Part shown: piece by piece, positions 1 to 10,460 of the stretch
Layout of the letters: the number at the start of each line of letters is the position of its first letter
How positions within the stretch are numbered: position 1 is the first letter of the stretch
Source of the DNA: Gracilaria gracilis
Taxonomy: Eukaryota > Rhodophyta > Florideophyceae > Gracilariales > Gracilariaceae
Length of the DNA: 64,000 nucleotides
Reading direction: 5' to 3'
Assembly: GCA_030374805.1 (NCBI GenBank)
Contig: JARGSG010000217.1
Location: forward strand, 310,001-374,000
Program-made: the position numbers and the translations under genes
Notes under the pieces: generated by a model
The model's input: the letters and a program-made list of their open reading frames with translations, nothing else
Told to the model about the DNA's origin: nothing
Databases searched by the model: none

Positions 1-1436
1 AGGTGAGATAAAAGTAGGCATTTCTGGATTCATACCCCGAGAAAGGTGCTGAGAAGGAAATATGGGTCTTGCCGTATTCTAGAATGGATTCCACTGTAGT
101 GGGGATATTTTAGGAGAGTCATCTGTTGAAGGTGAGTATCGCTAGAAGCTTCTTAACAATAGTTGAGACAGTGCTTTTGTACTCGGTAGCCTTTTCATGC
201 ATGGTAACGAATCCGAATGAAGAACCGACGAGATTTAACGAAGAGATCCAAACTACCTTTTGGTAGTAAGCTCACTGTGTGCATGTCGTGTGTTCCGAAA
301 ATGGCCCGATATAGGTCGAGATTAGAACGAAAATGGTGCTTAATTTTTAAGACGAGAATCGGTCAAAACAATGGCCAAATAGGGCCGGCTCTGTGCCCTT
401 TAATATAGGGCCAAGTCTGGCCCACTAAAGGAGGACCTGTCAGGGACAATATGTGGCCGAAATGTATTTGTGCCATTACAACCAAAATTGATCAAAATTG
501 TGACAATGTTGGTACTGTGTTAGGCTTTAATGCTACGTGTACACATTCTAAACTAGTACGCGAGCAGGCCTGAAATTATTCAGTGGGCATACTGGTTGTG
601 GTCCACTTTCACTCTTCGCTGGTGTTTTACAGTACAAAGAATGGCCCTATTGCTACCAATAGATTGTCCATAACGCGACGAATGGTTACGAAGAAATGTA
701 CATATATGTTACTGATGTACATCGAAATGATGACTACTTTGAATCATAAATCAGTCCACATTGGTACAGAAACAACATCCTCCAAGATAGTTTGAAAGAG
801 ACCCAGCACGCGCTCACATTCACAACAAAAAGGGATAGAAATTTATTCGAACTGATTCGAAGTCTTCTCAATTCAACTGGGCAATAGATGTGGATCAAGA
901 CTCGGATCTGGGTACTTCCGGATGGTCGGATATACAACACCATCAAATTCATACCTCATCACCAAAGCTCGCAAATCTTGTAAAGATATCTAGGGACGGT
1001 AATTTGAGTCGGTGGGAAACACAATGTTAGTAAAACTTAGTTGGGAAGGAACTTCTTAGAGCCCTACAAGCCAGTAGACGTACCGTATCAATCTGTAGAC
1101 GGTTAAGAGTGTACGGTGGACTCGAACCCTTGGACGTCCTAGTATTAGCAATGCAGTAATGGTGGAGTAACACGTGAGTAAGGAATTATGAAACAGGTTA
1201 GTAGAAGGTAAGTGAAAAGGAATATGTGTTGCTCATGAACTCACAACTCTGCATAACCTACTATACTATTGACTATTTCCAATGACTGTGAGACTCAAAA
1301 TCTGAATGTTACGCCTTTCAAGAAACGTCCAAGTTCCGCAGATGAGTCCAGAAGCAGAAGCAAAAGATGGAAAAGTATCACAGAGTTCGGTTTCTCGAAG
1401 CGAGGCTGACGTCGACGATACCAGAAAAATGATGGA
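1..1436. other. No recognisable gene
   Basis: Only short unrelated frames occur here and none resembles a known family. The stretch is AT-richer than most of the window and looks like intergenic or decayed transposon sequence. A T-arm-like string near 1110-1130 does not fold into a tRNA. Confidence 0.5.
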
Positions 1437-2873
1437 TCAGCGCTTCGTAGAACGCGGCGGACGGTAGCTGGAACCTCTGGCTCTGGAACGGTTCCCCTTC
1501 GACCCTTGAGTATCCCCTCGTTGACCGAAACGTTTGGACCTATTGCATGAACCTTTCGTATTTAAAGGTGTTTTGTCGTTGTTTGCGGAGGATTCACTGC
1601 TCTCAGAGGAGTAATTGTCGTCAGATATTTCAATATCATCATCGTTCCGACGTCGTTGAGGTCTTGCTCGTTCATGAGCAGCAAAGTTCTTCCTACGCTT
1701 CTTCCCTCTCATTGATTGAACTGGCCTACGTGACTGGTCGGCTACCACACTGTCGTGCTCTCTATCTTCGGAATGGGAGTAGGTCCGCTTTAGCGATGAT
1801 CGTCCACCTACCACTCGCGTTCGCGTTCCTCTACCTCCACCTTCGATGTTTTCGTTATTCTCAAAGACCTCATCCTCCCCGGTATTGACATGCTGCTCAG
1901 TGTTTTGCATTGATTGCTCAAGACGACGACGCACTCGAATTGAACGGTTCAAATTCGTCTCCATGTTGCTCATGAATGCTCTCCGTTGCGTATGCACATC
2001 TGCCCTCCTGCTCCCACCCGGGTTTGCAACGAGACTCTGTCCATCACCTAAAAACATATCTGTACTATTCTCAGTCCCAACAACAGTGCCTTCCGCAGGC
2101 ATCCTTCCTTCGTTCAACGGCTGATTTTGACACGCCACGGAGCGCGCACCGGGTCTATCTCCGATTCCTTTCTTCGACTCTCTTTTCGAGGATTCTGCCT
2201 TCGACTTTCTATCTTTTTGCATAGCCTCCTTGATGAAATTGGTAACAATCCAGAAGTTCTGAGCAGCACCAAGAACAGGAAAAGTCTTGACAACCTTCCT
2301 CTTAAGATGAGGTAGCTGAGAAGCACACTCAATCTTGATCGAAGTGTAGGTTCGCTCTCCGCGTCCAAGTTGCATCTTCTGATAAAGGTACTGCCTGATA
2401 AGATCCTTCACGGCATTGGCCATCTCGGTGTAGATTGGAAAGTCTTTGCTGGTCGGGGCCCCGGAGCTCATGCGTTCGCGATAAAGGCGGTTGAATATTA
2501 AACGTGCTGAAAGTGCTGCCCCAGTGGGTACTCTTGGTCGGTCAGAATCCTTCATCTTTCGCTTATATGCGGCGGGAGGAACTCCAATAGAGTTTGGTGC
2601 AACTTCAGATGACTGAACACGGGAATGGTTGACGACGCTCTCGTGGGGCAGAGACGCCTGGCTGTCTACCGTCACCCCATGCAATACTCGAGAGCTCATT
2701 GTATCTGCAACAATTTCAAATGCATCAGGTAAGTAGGTGGAAAGAAAGAAATGAATAGCGGTTAGGAATTCTACATTCCGTAGCGAAGAACAAAATCCAG
2801 TGTGACATACTTCGAAGTCAATGGTGCAACTTCTGAGAGTGAGAGACAGAAATGGGTAGAAATCTGAGGTCAT
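1437..2873 (-). CDS. Hypothetical lysine/arginine-rich protein
   Basis: An open frame of about 480 codons that I do not recognise. The first in-frame ATG is at 2873, but a second at 2699 (MSSRVLHGV) begins the part with protein-like composition, so the true start may be there. Residues about 100-230 look globular (NFWIVTNFIKEAMQKDRKSK region) and carry charged helices. The C-terminal 200 residues are polar and basic with clusters such as RGKKRRKNF and RPQRRRNDDDIEI, typical of a nuclear DNA- or RNA-binding tail. The frame lies head-to-head with the TNP2-like transposase remnant that starts about 0.75 kb away, so it may be the second gene of that transposon. That role is inference from position only. 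Confidence 0.45.
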   Translation of the reverse strand: MTSDFYPFLSLTLRSCTIDFEVCHTGFCSSLRNVEFLTAIHFFLSTYLPDAFEIVADTMSSRVLHGVTVDSQASLPHESVVNHSRVQSSEVAPNSIGVPPAAYKRKMKDSDRPRVPTGAALSARLIFNRLYRERMSSGAPTSKDFPIYTEMANAVKDLIRQYLYQKMQLGRGERTYTSIKIECASQLPHLKRKVVKTFPVLGAAQNFWIVTNFIKEAMQKDRKSKAESSKRESKKGIGDRPGARSVACQNQPLNEGRMPAEGTVVGTENSTDMFLGDGQSLVANPGGSRRADVHTQRRAFMSNMETNLNRSIRVRRRLEQSMQNTEQHVNTGEDEVFENNENIEGGGRGTRTRVVGGRSSLKRTYSHSEDREHDSVVADQSRRPVQSMRGKKRRKNFAAHERARPQRRRNDDDIEISDDNYSSESSESSANNDKTPLNTKGSCNRSKRFGQRGDTQGSKGNRSRARGSSYRPPRSTKR

Positions 2874-2882
2874 GTTTCGCAA

Positions 2883-3627
2883 GTAGATGTTTGAAGTCAG
2901 AACTTAGGTTTGAGTCTGAGGACACTGACACTGGTAGATGCTGAGATACAGAGAGTTTCTTACCGTTTTAGAAGATAGGAGAGAATAGGAATGCATGGAA
3001 CGCTGTTGAGATGGCGTGAGATTCCGGAGAGAGGTAGATTGCATCCAGTCACATTGACGTTGACTCAAATGAATGAACACCAGCTCCTGTACGGTGGCAC
3101 AGAGCTGTGCAAAACGGTAACGAAGAAGGTGTACCGTAACTGAGAAATGAGTAAGCGCCTTTGTCGTACCAAGGGCGTCACAGGCCGTGGTGAGCAGTTC
3201 ATTCCAAGCCTGTCGGGGCTTTGGACGACTTATATATGTACCGCGTTGTTATCGACATGGAATTGCGTTGGCGGGTTCTCATGTTCAAGCGAAAGCGTTT
3301 CCAACTGAAAGACAGAGAAACACGAAGAGCGCGTCAACTTTGTATCAAGTAGAACACTTTTGATCACCAACAGATCACGTTCCATCAAGGGCTTGGAAGA
3401 TCTTCTTATTGCTTCCAAAAAAATCGCTTCATTAGTATCCAAATATCCTGAATGGCTTGGTAGAATATTCGTTTCAAAAATGAGCTGAAAGCTTTCACTG
3501 ACCACGAACAAAGACGAGCAGAGCCATTTCAGCTAGCTTTGTTGTCACTCTACTCCACAAGTATAAATGTTTTTCCAACGATTCTGAAGTGAAATCTCTC
3601 TCATCGTAGTTCGAGCACGATATATAA
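2883..3627. other. Intergenic, no gene seen
   Basis: The stretch between two divergent frames holds only short shadow frames. It may contain a bidirectional promoter for the transposon genes on either side. A TATATATG-like string lies near 3230, but no start site is evident. Confidence 0.35.
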
Positions 3628-3996
3628 ATGAATGAGGACTTAAATTCTTTAGCGAGGAAGCGTAGGAAGAGATGGGAGATACCCAACGAGAACTCGACTT
3701 CAATCTTAAATTCGAATGCGGAGAAACTTGAGAATGTTGAAGATGAATTGTTGCGATCTCCCTGCCAGAAGAGACGATGCAGATGGGAGATTGGAAACAA
3801 TCATTTCACGGAATCCGGCGCTCAGCATATACACCCTGTTGATAAAAGACAGGTTCATAACGATGCTGGAGTTCACGATCGCCAAGACGAATCCACTCCT
3901 GATCGTTTCAGTGCTTTGGCTCAACAAGAGCTGCCTGAAGAGTACACTCAGCAAAATTATGCGCGAGAGGAACCGGTGCTCTTGGATCAGGATTGA
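3628..3996 (+). CDS. Small basic protein with internal repeat, transposon-associated
   Basis: An ATG-started 122-codon frame. It carries two related basic motifs, RKRRKRWEIPNEN near residue 10 and QKRRCRWEIGNNH near residue 48, separated by an acidic stretch (EKLENVEDELL). The first motif could serve as a nuclear localisation signal. The frame lies in the same direction as, and about 280 bases before, the TNP2-like transposase frame, so it is probably the N-terminal part or a small partner protein of the same transposon. I recognise no family. Confidence 0.4.
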   Translation: MNEDLNSLARKRRKRWEIPNENSTSILNSNAEKLENVEDELLRSPCQKRRCRWEIGNNHFTESGAQHIHPVDKRQVHNDAGVHDRQDESTPDRFSALAQQELPEEYTQQNYAREEPVLLDQD

Positions 3997-4272
3997 TAAA
4001 TTGCCTGCGAATCCGATGACCTGAGGAAAGTAGGTACAACTATGTGAGCACTTCGATCCAAAAGTGAGACTAGTAGCATCCTGAAGAGCAGCAGCATTAA
4101 TGGTTCAGATGTGGAGGAAAGCTCTATCATTGCCTCCTCCTGGTCCCCTTATTGTAGAGAAAGAGAGCAAGAACTAGACCCTATTGCACAGGAGTTTCGA
4201 GGACTGAGTGCTTTCTTATACACAGCAGAGCTTTGAAACACATCACAACGAACAATTGAGAAAGTCCTCGCT

Positions 4273-6713
4273 GTGGAACCAGTGAATGCCAAGGTTTCTT
4301 ACAGAGGCCTAGCCGCATACGCCACACGGCATTCGTTGGGTATCAAATCAAGCCTGGAAATATGTTCGGAGGGTCATGCGGTATCAACTGGAAGATTGAA
4401 AGATTCATTGGAGTGTCCGGTGTGTTCAAGGCCATTAACAGGCCCGCAAAGCACAAAATATTGATACATGAAACCTTCCGTTGCCCTAAAAGCACTTTGC
4501 ATCGCTCCACGGTCTTTCGAAGAAATTGTACAAGGTTGCTCTCGTGCCAAAACTGCATGTGTCGATCCTGAAAATGAGACGGGCCATCAGGATTTCTTTC
4601 ATGGGCAGATGTTCAAGAAAAGATTTCTTGAACAGATGACGCGCTGGAGTAAAGACTCAGATGAGATATATGTGTTCCTCACGCTTTCTACTGATGGATT
4701 CGAGTGCTCCCAGAACCGAAGGGGGAACCTGTTTCTACATGGCCGATTGTGTCCACCATTTTGAACTTCAACGCCCAGGAGAGATCTCGGGCCAATAATG
4801 CTCTCATTCTTTCCATTGTCCCTGGTTCCCACTCATCACAGTACTTCGATACTTTTTTACATATGATTTTGAAAGACCTAAGGCATCTGGAACGAGGAGT
4901 GCCAGTGGTGTGTGCCGACAAAAAAATTCGAACCCTTTGGGCGTTTGTCTTGTTCTTCACCGCTGACTGGCCAACTGCTTCAAAGGTGTTAGGTTATGTG
5001 GGACACACTGGCACAGTTTTCTGAAGATTCTGTCTCAAGGAGAAGCAGTATGTGAAAGATCTGAAGTGCTCATGTGCCATTCTAAACACTCCCAAGAGCA
5101 TGTGGGACAGCGTGTTGAAGACAAAGTCGTCTTACAGAACTGGAGATGTCGTCAACATGGAATGCGGTGAGACACAGTTCAGAACAGAAATAAATGACAC
5201 CTGGAGGAGACTATCCGTTGCCTCCAGCTCAACAGTAGGTAGACGAAAATTGATAAAGAGCACGGGAATCAAATCAAACTACTGTTTGAGAACACTTTCC
5301 CTTGATGTGAAGTACGCACTTCCGTACGACGTCATACATCTCGTCCTGCTAGGATGGACGAAACACCTTCTCAAGTTAATGTTTGGAGTACATCATAACC
5401 ATGAAAGACTCCCAGAGTTGCCTTCATACTGCATTCCAGCTAAACCAGTTCAAAGCATTGATGATTCCATGAAATCGTCGTCATGTGGGATCCCAGTGTG
5501 TTGGGGACGCTCACCAATGAATATCGGCGAATTGGGGAAGTACAAGGCAGAAGACTTAAAGAAGGAGGCAGAGCTGTACATGCTTCCTTTCCTTCATAGG
5601 TTTCGAGTTGGCCATGAAGTACTGACCATATGGAGAATGACGTCTAGTCTAGTCTCCATACCATTTGGGTACGACTGTAGACCCTAAACTGTGAGAAACA
5701 GGACCTCGGTGGTTCAAGAAGTGTACATTCGATTCGCCAGAATGTTCTACAGATCCGAATCCGACGCATATTGTCTTACTCCTTCTACCCACGCAATCCT
5801 ACACCTTCCTGAGCTTCTTAGAGAGTGTGGCCCGCTTCCAATCACGTCGCAGTTTCTCATCGAAAGACTTCTCGGCGAAATGGGGAGGCGGATGCGTGCT
5901 AAGAGAAACATCTGCTCTCATCTCTTTCACAGAAACCACAAGCTATTTTGTCTCCGAATCCTGAACGATGGGATAGCCCCAAGAACTGTTATGGAGACGG
6001 AGATGACATTGAATTCAGAAGGAGAATGCAGTTCTGCAGAGAATGAAACCCGCTTTGAACTCGACGTACTTGTAGAGTGCCATGGCTTCGGAAGTGCATT
6101 CCAACCATCAAAAGCTCAGGAAGCCAAAGTAGCTCGATTCGTAACGTCGATGTTTCCTGGTCTTGAACGAAACTTCCTGATTGTTAAGGCGCGGCAATAT
6201 AGATCAGCGTCAATAACAAGAGCAGGAAATACGATTTCCATTGAGACATCGGATACTTACAAAGTCAGAGGAGCGAGACAGCAAACTGCACGGCAAAAGT
6301 TTGTCATCGCAGCTGAGTTTGTTCGGTCTGGTAATGAAGCTGACGTCAATCATTCCGAATCATCACACAAGACGAGAAGCGAAACGATGTCGAAAAAAGA
6401 TTTGTACTACGGCGACGTGATGAAGATCATCGAAGTCCATCTCGAAATTGAAGGACAGGGAACAGTGCAGCAATTGAGATCGGTCTTTGTAGATATACGC
6501 TGGCAGTATGGTTGCGTATATGACGAGAAGCTAAACATCTTGTTTGCGAAACATCGCAAACGCACTCTTGTCAGCACTGAAGTAGCACATTGCATTCAGC
6601 GTGTCGTCGGATATTTAGACATATCAAGCAGGCGTTACTATCTCGATCCAGAACGAGAAAAAAGAGTAACAAAGAAAAGTCTCACAATCCATGGAGTTAA
6701 AAAGAAATTGTGA
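4273..6713 (+). pseudogene. CACTA/TNP2-like transposase, degraded
   Basis: A remnant of a TNP2-type DDE transposase of a CACTA (En/Spm) or Plavaka-like DNA transposon. The N-terminal part has a zinc-type cluster (CSEGH then CPVC). The catalytic region shows the family string YVFLTLSTDGFECSQNRRG, then WPIVSTILNFNAQ, ILSIVPGSHSS and GHTG..RFC. The C-terminal part shows LPYDVIHLVLLGWTKHLLK and LHLPELLRECGPLPITSQF followed by a basic helix. In-frame stops occur at about 4462 (TGA), 5022 (TGA) and 5685 (TAA), and the frame shifts near 4705. From 4704 to 6713 one phase is kept. The tail beyond residue 340 of the last piece is unlike known members. Terminal repeats were not found, so the ends of the element are unknown. 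Confidence 0.75.
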
Positions 6714-7596
6714 GCCGCGATTTGGCTTTGATGTCATGATCCTCCCCTGAAATATGTCCCTAAGCACGAGAGAGGTAATGATGTATTTCCTTGTAGTTCT
6801 AGGTCATAAAGTCGAATTATAAGTCACATAAGTCACGTTATTGACTTCCTAGACCCAAAGAACTGCAGACAGATCACAGAATCCGACAGAGCATCCCTTT
6901 GACAAGCACCGAAATTATAACTGGTACAAGCTTTTCCACTTGCCTCCATGCATAGGATCCGAGGTGCTCATTTGGATGCAGAAAGAGAGGGCGCTGATTG
7001 ATAGAGTAGTAGCCAATTAAGTGGTAAACGAGATTGCTCTGTGATGTCGTCTCTGAATCGCTTTGATAAACGATCATGAAATCAAGGGGGCACTCGTTTC
7101 CTTTGTAAACGGTTATGGTACAGGTTTTGTTCCTTACCCGAATCATGACATCAGAACAATGTCCATCCCGGCCATGATGATGGCCAGTGCTAGAAGTTCC
7201 ATTCGGTTTAGACAGGAAAAGACGCTCAGATATCATCGGAACGAGAAACGGAGCGAGCACGCATGTGGAGAATCCTTCTACGGTAAAGCAGTCCAGCTGG
7301 ATGTGTACTCTACAGTCACAGTTAACCAAGCAAAATGTGGCCGAGAAACAGAGACCGTAGGTGTGCTGCTAAAAAGACTCCATATGTCGCCAAAGAATAA
7401 GCTCCAGACCTGCTCCATGACTGCGCCCGCATACACTGCGTCGGGTGCCACCAAAAACGTCTCGCTGCCACATTTCTCTTCGTTCGATTCCCCCAAAAGC
7501 GGTACGCCACCGGTCGGTGGTCAACCGGTCGCCACTAGCGCTCTGAGCTTACAAGAGGGGATCATCAGATGAACGCAGCTCGAGAACAATGACAGT
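6714..7596. other. No assignable gene
   Basis: Both strands carry frames of 150-170 codons (7063-7572 plus, 6874-7329 minus) but neither shows a domain, and they are each other's shadows. The minus frame could belong with the membrane-protein remnant just to its right. Confidence 0.3.
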
Positions 7597-8046
7597 CTAA
7601 TGAAACTGAGCCTTGGACGCGCGCAACCTCGCAATGTTTGTCACCAGACATACGCTAGCAGACATGGTGAAAAGCAGGACGAACATGGATAGGACGGAGA
7701 ACCACGTGTACTGTCGCGAAACACTAATGAACAGGGATTCAACGGGCGGCAGGGAATAGTTACGCGGATTTCATGGCGCTAGCAGCGACGAGCCCGACTT
7801 GTACTCTATTTTCGTGCGGTAATTCGTTCTACCGCATGGGCCAGGCGTATAGATTCTTTGTTTGGTAGGAATTTCATCGTGACTGGTTGAACCAGGTCGG
7901 CGGCGCTTTTTGGTCCGCAAGAGTGGGGGCACGGACATAGTACACATCGCGGACGTCGGTTTTCTGCACTGCCCGTACAAGCATAGCTTCAATCCCAATG
8001 CATTCCAGAAACTTTCAGATGCGCTTCGTCTGCTCCCTCGTAGCAA
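7597..8046 (-). pseudogene. Possible single-pass membrane protein remnant
   Basis: One phase on the minus strand reads a basic lumen-like segment (RTKKRRRPGSTS, TPGPCGRTNYRTK), then a TGA at about 7773, then in the same phase a strongly hydrophobic segment (FSVLSMFVLLFTMSASVCLV) followed by a short basic tail ending at 7597. Hydrophobic helix plus basic tail is the usual end of a type I membrane protein. The protein family is not recognised. The nonsense codon suggests a decayed host gene or transposon-borne gene. Confidence 0.3.
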
Positions 8047-8338
8047 CGCCGCTGACTATCTTCTCTTGTTCTGTAAAATTATCTGACCCATGACAACCGA
8101 ACGTCGCCGTGCCTAACTTCGCAAGGATTAATTCAGTCTCAAGGTTACGCGAATGAAAGAATGTGATTGGAGAAATGAGGTTACGCAATTGAAAGAATAT
8201 AATTGGATGACTGAAACGAGATAACGCAGAAAATTTCCATCGCACGTTGGTACACAGGTACATAGGCGGGCGGACGTGATAGCATCCATATGAGTCTTCC
8301 CAGCTGTTTTCGAAACCCTTTTCCAAGATCTTTCAGAA

Positions 8339-9340
8339 ATGCTACCAACATATTATTGCGTTGAGAAGGAAAGAAATAAATGTCGGGTGGCGAGTGGTGT
8401 GATTGGTTCCCATTCAAATCATCATTGTCTTGTTTGCAAAGAACCTATGCATGTGATATGTGGCACACTACCGCCACCTTCGATGATAGGAAAACATACT
8501 GCCAGCAGTGGCAAAGAAGGCTGCGTCGTTTGCAGCGTTTGTGTTTCCACAAGTCAGAATCCGGTTAGAAGAGCAAGTGGTGCCGACACTGCCGTTGAGC
8601 CAAGTCAATTTGAAACACACATGGACGTTCAAAAGTCTCCGAGGATCATAGGAGAACTGGTTCCCTCCAATGTCAAGGTGGTGGCATACATGGAAACTCG
8701 GGACTCTCCAGAAAGAAGAGTTTTCAATGGGCACGTTCATTATGTGTGCATGACGGATTCTGACCCACGCACTGAAAGCTCCAAATGTGACCGCGCTCGC
8801 TTCATTTTACCTGGAACTGCGCACCCAACTTATTGTACAGGCACTCAGCTTCAGATAGACAAGCGCCAAAAAAATACAGATAAGGTCCGCCGATACCGTA
8901 CCAGAAACCGTGATAGAGATAACCGGAACGCACGTGGTCGGTACCAGAACAAAGTGGACGGTAAGTCTGCCAGGCTTTCTGCATCGAATGGTAAAGAATC
9001 TGGGCACACCAAATCTCCACGCGTTTCGATCGGCCAGGCGTTCGGGAGCACAAACGATCCACGTGTTTTTATTACACAGGTGAGAAGCAGAGCTGGTATC
9101 TTGAGCTCTGTCCCGTGCCAAGGTGTGTATCACGTTCATACGGTGTCAGACGTATATTATATTCGTAGAAGTTTATACAGGTATAGCGCAAGAAAATCGT
9201 CGGAGTTTGAAGGAAAGAAAGTGTTTGAGTTCCAAACTGACGAAAGCGGGAATTCTGAACTCATTCTAGTGACCGAGCAATCAATCGCCGTTGACCGACG
9301 TAGGCGAGAAGGTGCTCAGCCGCTCTCGCAACCAGAATAG
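8339..9340 (+). CDS. Hypothetical protein with N-terminal zinc-binding motif
   Basis: An intact 333-codon ATG-started frame. Residues about 27-67 carry a possible treble-clef or PHD-like cluster: H-x-C-x2-C-x4-H-x2-C (SNHHCLVCKEPMHVICG) followed by CVVCSVC. The middle is basic and repetitive in arginine (RRYRTRNRDRDNRNARGRYQ), followed by a polar C-terminal domain with several tyrosines (VYHVHTVSDVYYIRRSLYR). Small C/H clusters like this are common at the ends of transposon proteins that bind DNA, and a TNP2-like transposase lies 1.6 kb upstream on the same strand. It could therefore be a transposon partner protein, which is inference. It is one of the few long frames here without a visible lesion. 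Confidence 0.5.
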   Translation: MLPTYYCVEKERNKCRVASGVIGSHSNHHCLVCKEPMHVICGTLPPPSMIGKHTASSGKEGCVVCSVCVSTSQNPVRRASGADTAVEPSQFETHMDVQKSPRIIGELVPSNVKVVAYMETRDSPERRVFNGHVHYVCMTDSDPRTESSKCDRARFILPGTAHPTYCTGTQLQIDKRQKNTDKVRRYRTRNRDRDNRNARGRYQNKVDGKSARLSASNGKESGHTKSPRVSIGQAFGSTNDPRVFITQVRSRAGILSSVPCQGVYHVHTVSDVYYIRRSLYRYSARKSSEFEGKKVFEFQTDESGNSELILVTEQSIAVDRRRREGAQPLSQPE

Positions 9341-9742
9341 CCAATAGCGCGCATTCGGTGTCCTCAACGACGTTACTGAGAGCCTACTTCTGAAAGAAAA
9401 ATGCAGAAACATCATCTGTTGGATCAAACAGCATCTGATTTTTACTGCGTTTCTATTTGTCTTCTGATAAAATGAGTGCTTGTACAACTCGAAAATGCCA
9501 TCTTGCAATTTGTAGGATAGTAGAGTGACCGCTGGTCTTTCCTTTGTGTCAACCAGAGCCCCATGACCTCCTAGAAATATATACTGTATGTAAGTGGCCA
9601 TTGTATGCTGCAGCATACAGAACTGTGTACCTTCCCTCTTATTGATTAATTGGATGGCCACTAAAATGAAGCAGGTTCTTTGTAATCTTGGAGTGTCTCC
9701 TTTCGAATGGCAGGATACCGTGGAGTTTATCCTTCTGACCAT
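9341..9742 (-). pseudogene. Ankyrin-repeat-like remnant
   Basis: On the minus strand a frame reads segments spaced like ankyrin units: GDTPRLQ, then GTQFCMLQHTMATYIQYIF, then LGGHGALVDTKERPAVTLL. The G-T..L..A...G....YLL pattern of the repeat is present with many substitutions, and the GGHGALVDTKE turn matches the beta-hairpin of the unit. The repeats are incomplete at both ends. The open frame itself continues into 9281 under the neighbouring plus-strand ORF. I take this as a decayed fragment of an ankyrin protein, with moderate to low certainty. Confidence 0.35.
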
Positions 9743-10460
9743 CTAGAAGTGATTAAGACCCGATGGTCTAACCAGAACGCACAAACCGAGATACAACCAC
9801 CATGGTAGGCGGCGAGAATCAATGTGGTTAAAGGTTACCCACAACATGTGACCTCTCCCAACAGAACTGTAGCCGACCTGATATGACTGCCAGCCTTCGA
9901 CCAATGCACCCACCACGGTGGGTGTGCTCCCTTCAAGAGTGAAAAGGTTATAACAGCGGCGATGTGTAGGGCGTTGGTGGGATAGATGGGGTGAAAGTGA
10001 CCGAACGGAATGCACGCGAAGCATACAGCAAGTGTAGCGAGCAGATTGGGCATAGGATTGAGTGGAGTGGCGGCAAGCGCGCTGGAAGAGGCGTACATGT
10101 TGTGTTCGACGAACGGTGGTTTTGCAAGTGCGTTTTACATGGGAGACAGCGACAGCGGTGTGCCGTCGCTCCACAGTGGGCACGGGGAACGGGCGGCGGC
10201 GATGTCATGCGGGAGCGGGGCGAGGTTTGCCAGCTCAAAATGCGAGGCCGACTGGTATGGCCGAGCAGAGGCAGGTTGGTGGCAGCGACGTAAGTGCCAG
10301 GGTAGGGTAGAAGGAGCACAAGAAGAGCTAAATTTTGGGCGAGCACCGAGGGTGCTGCAGGTGAGGCGGAGTTCGGGGACTGGGGGCGGGAGCACGACAG
10401 GCGGAGAAGAGGAAAGGAAAGTCGGGGTGATTCAGATGCATGGTTAGTGTGGGCAAGGGT
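9743..10460. other. No gene seen
   Basis: Overlapping frames on both strands are mutual shadows in GC-rich sequence with no family signature. The stretch probably includes the 3' flank of the Pet127-like gene. Confidence 0.35.

Noticed and set aside
1060-1150. tRNA-like T-arm string near 1110-1130 on the minus strand
   Set aside because: The loop GGTTCGAGTCC is present but the flanking stems do not pair and no acceptor stem or anticodon arm can be drawn.
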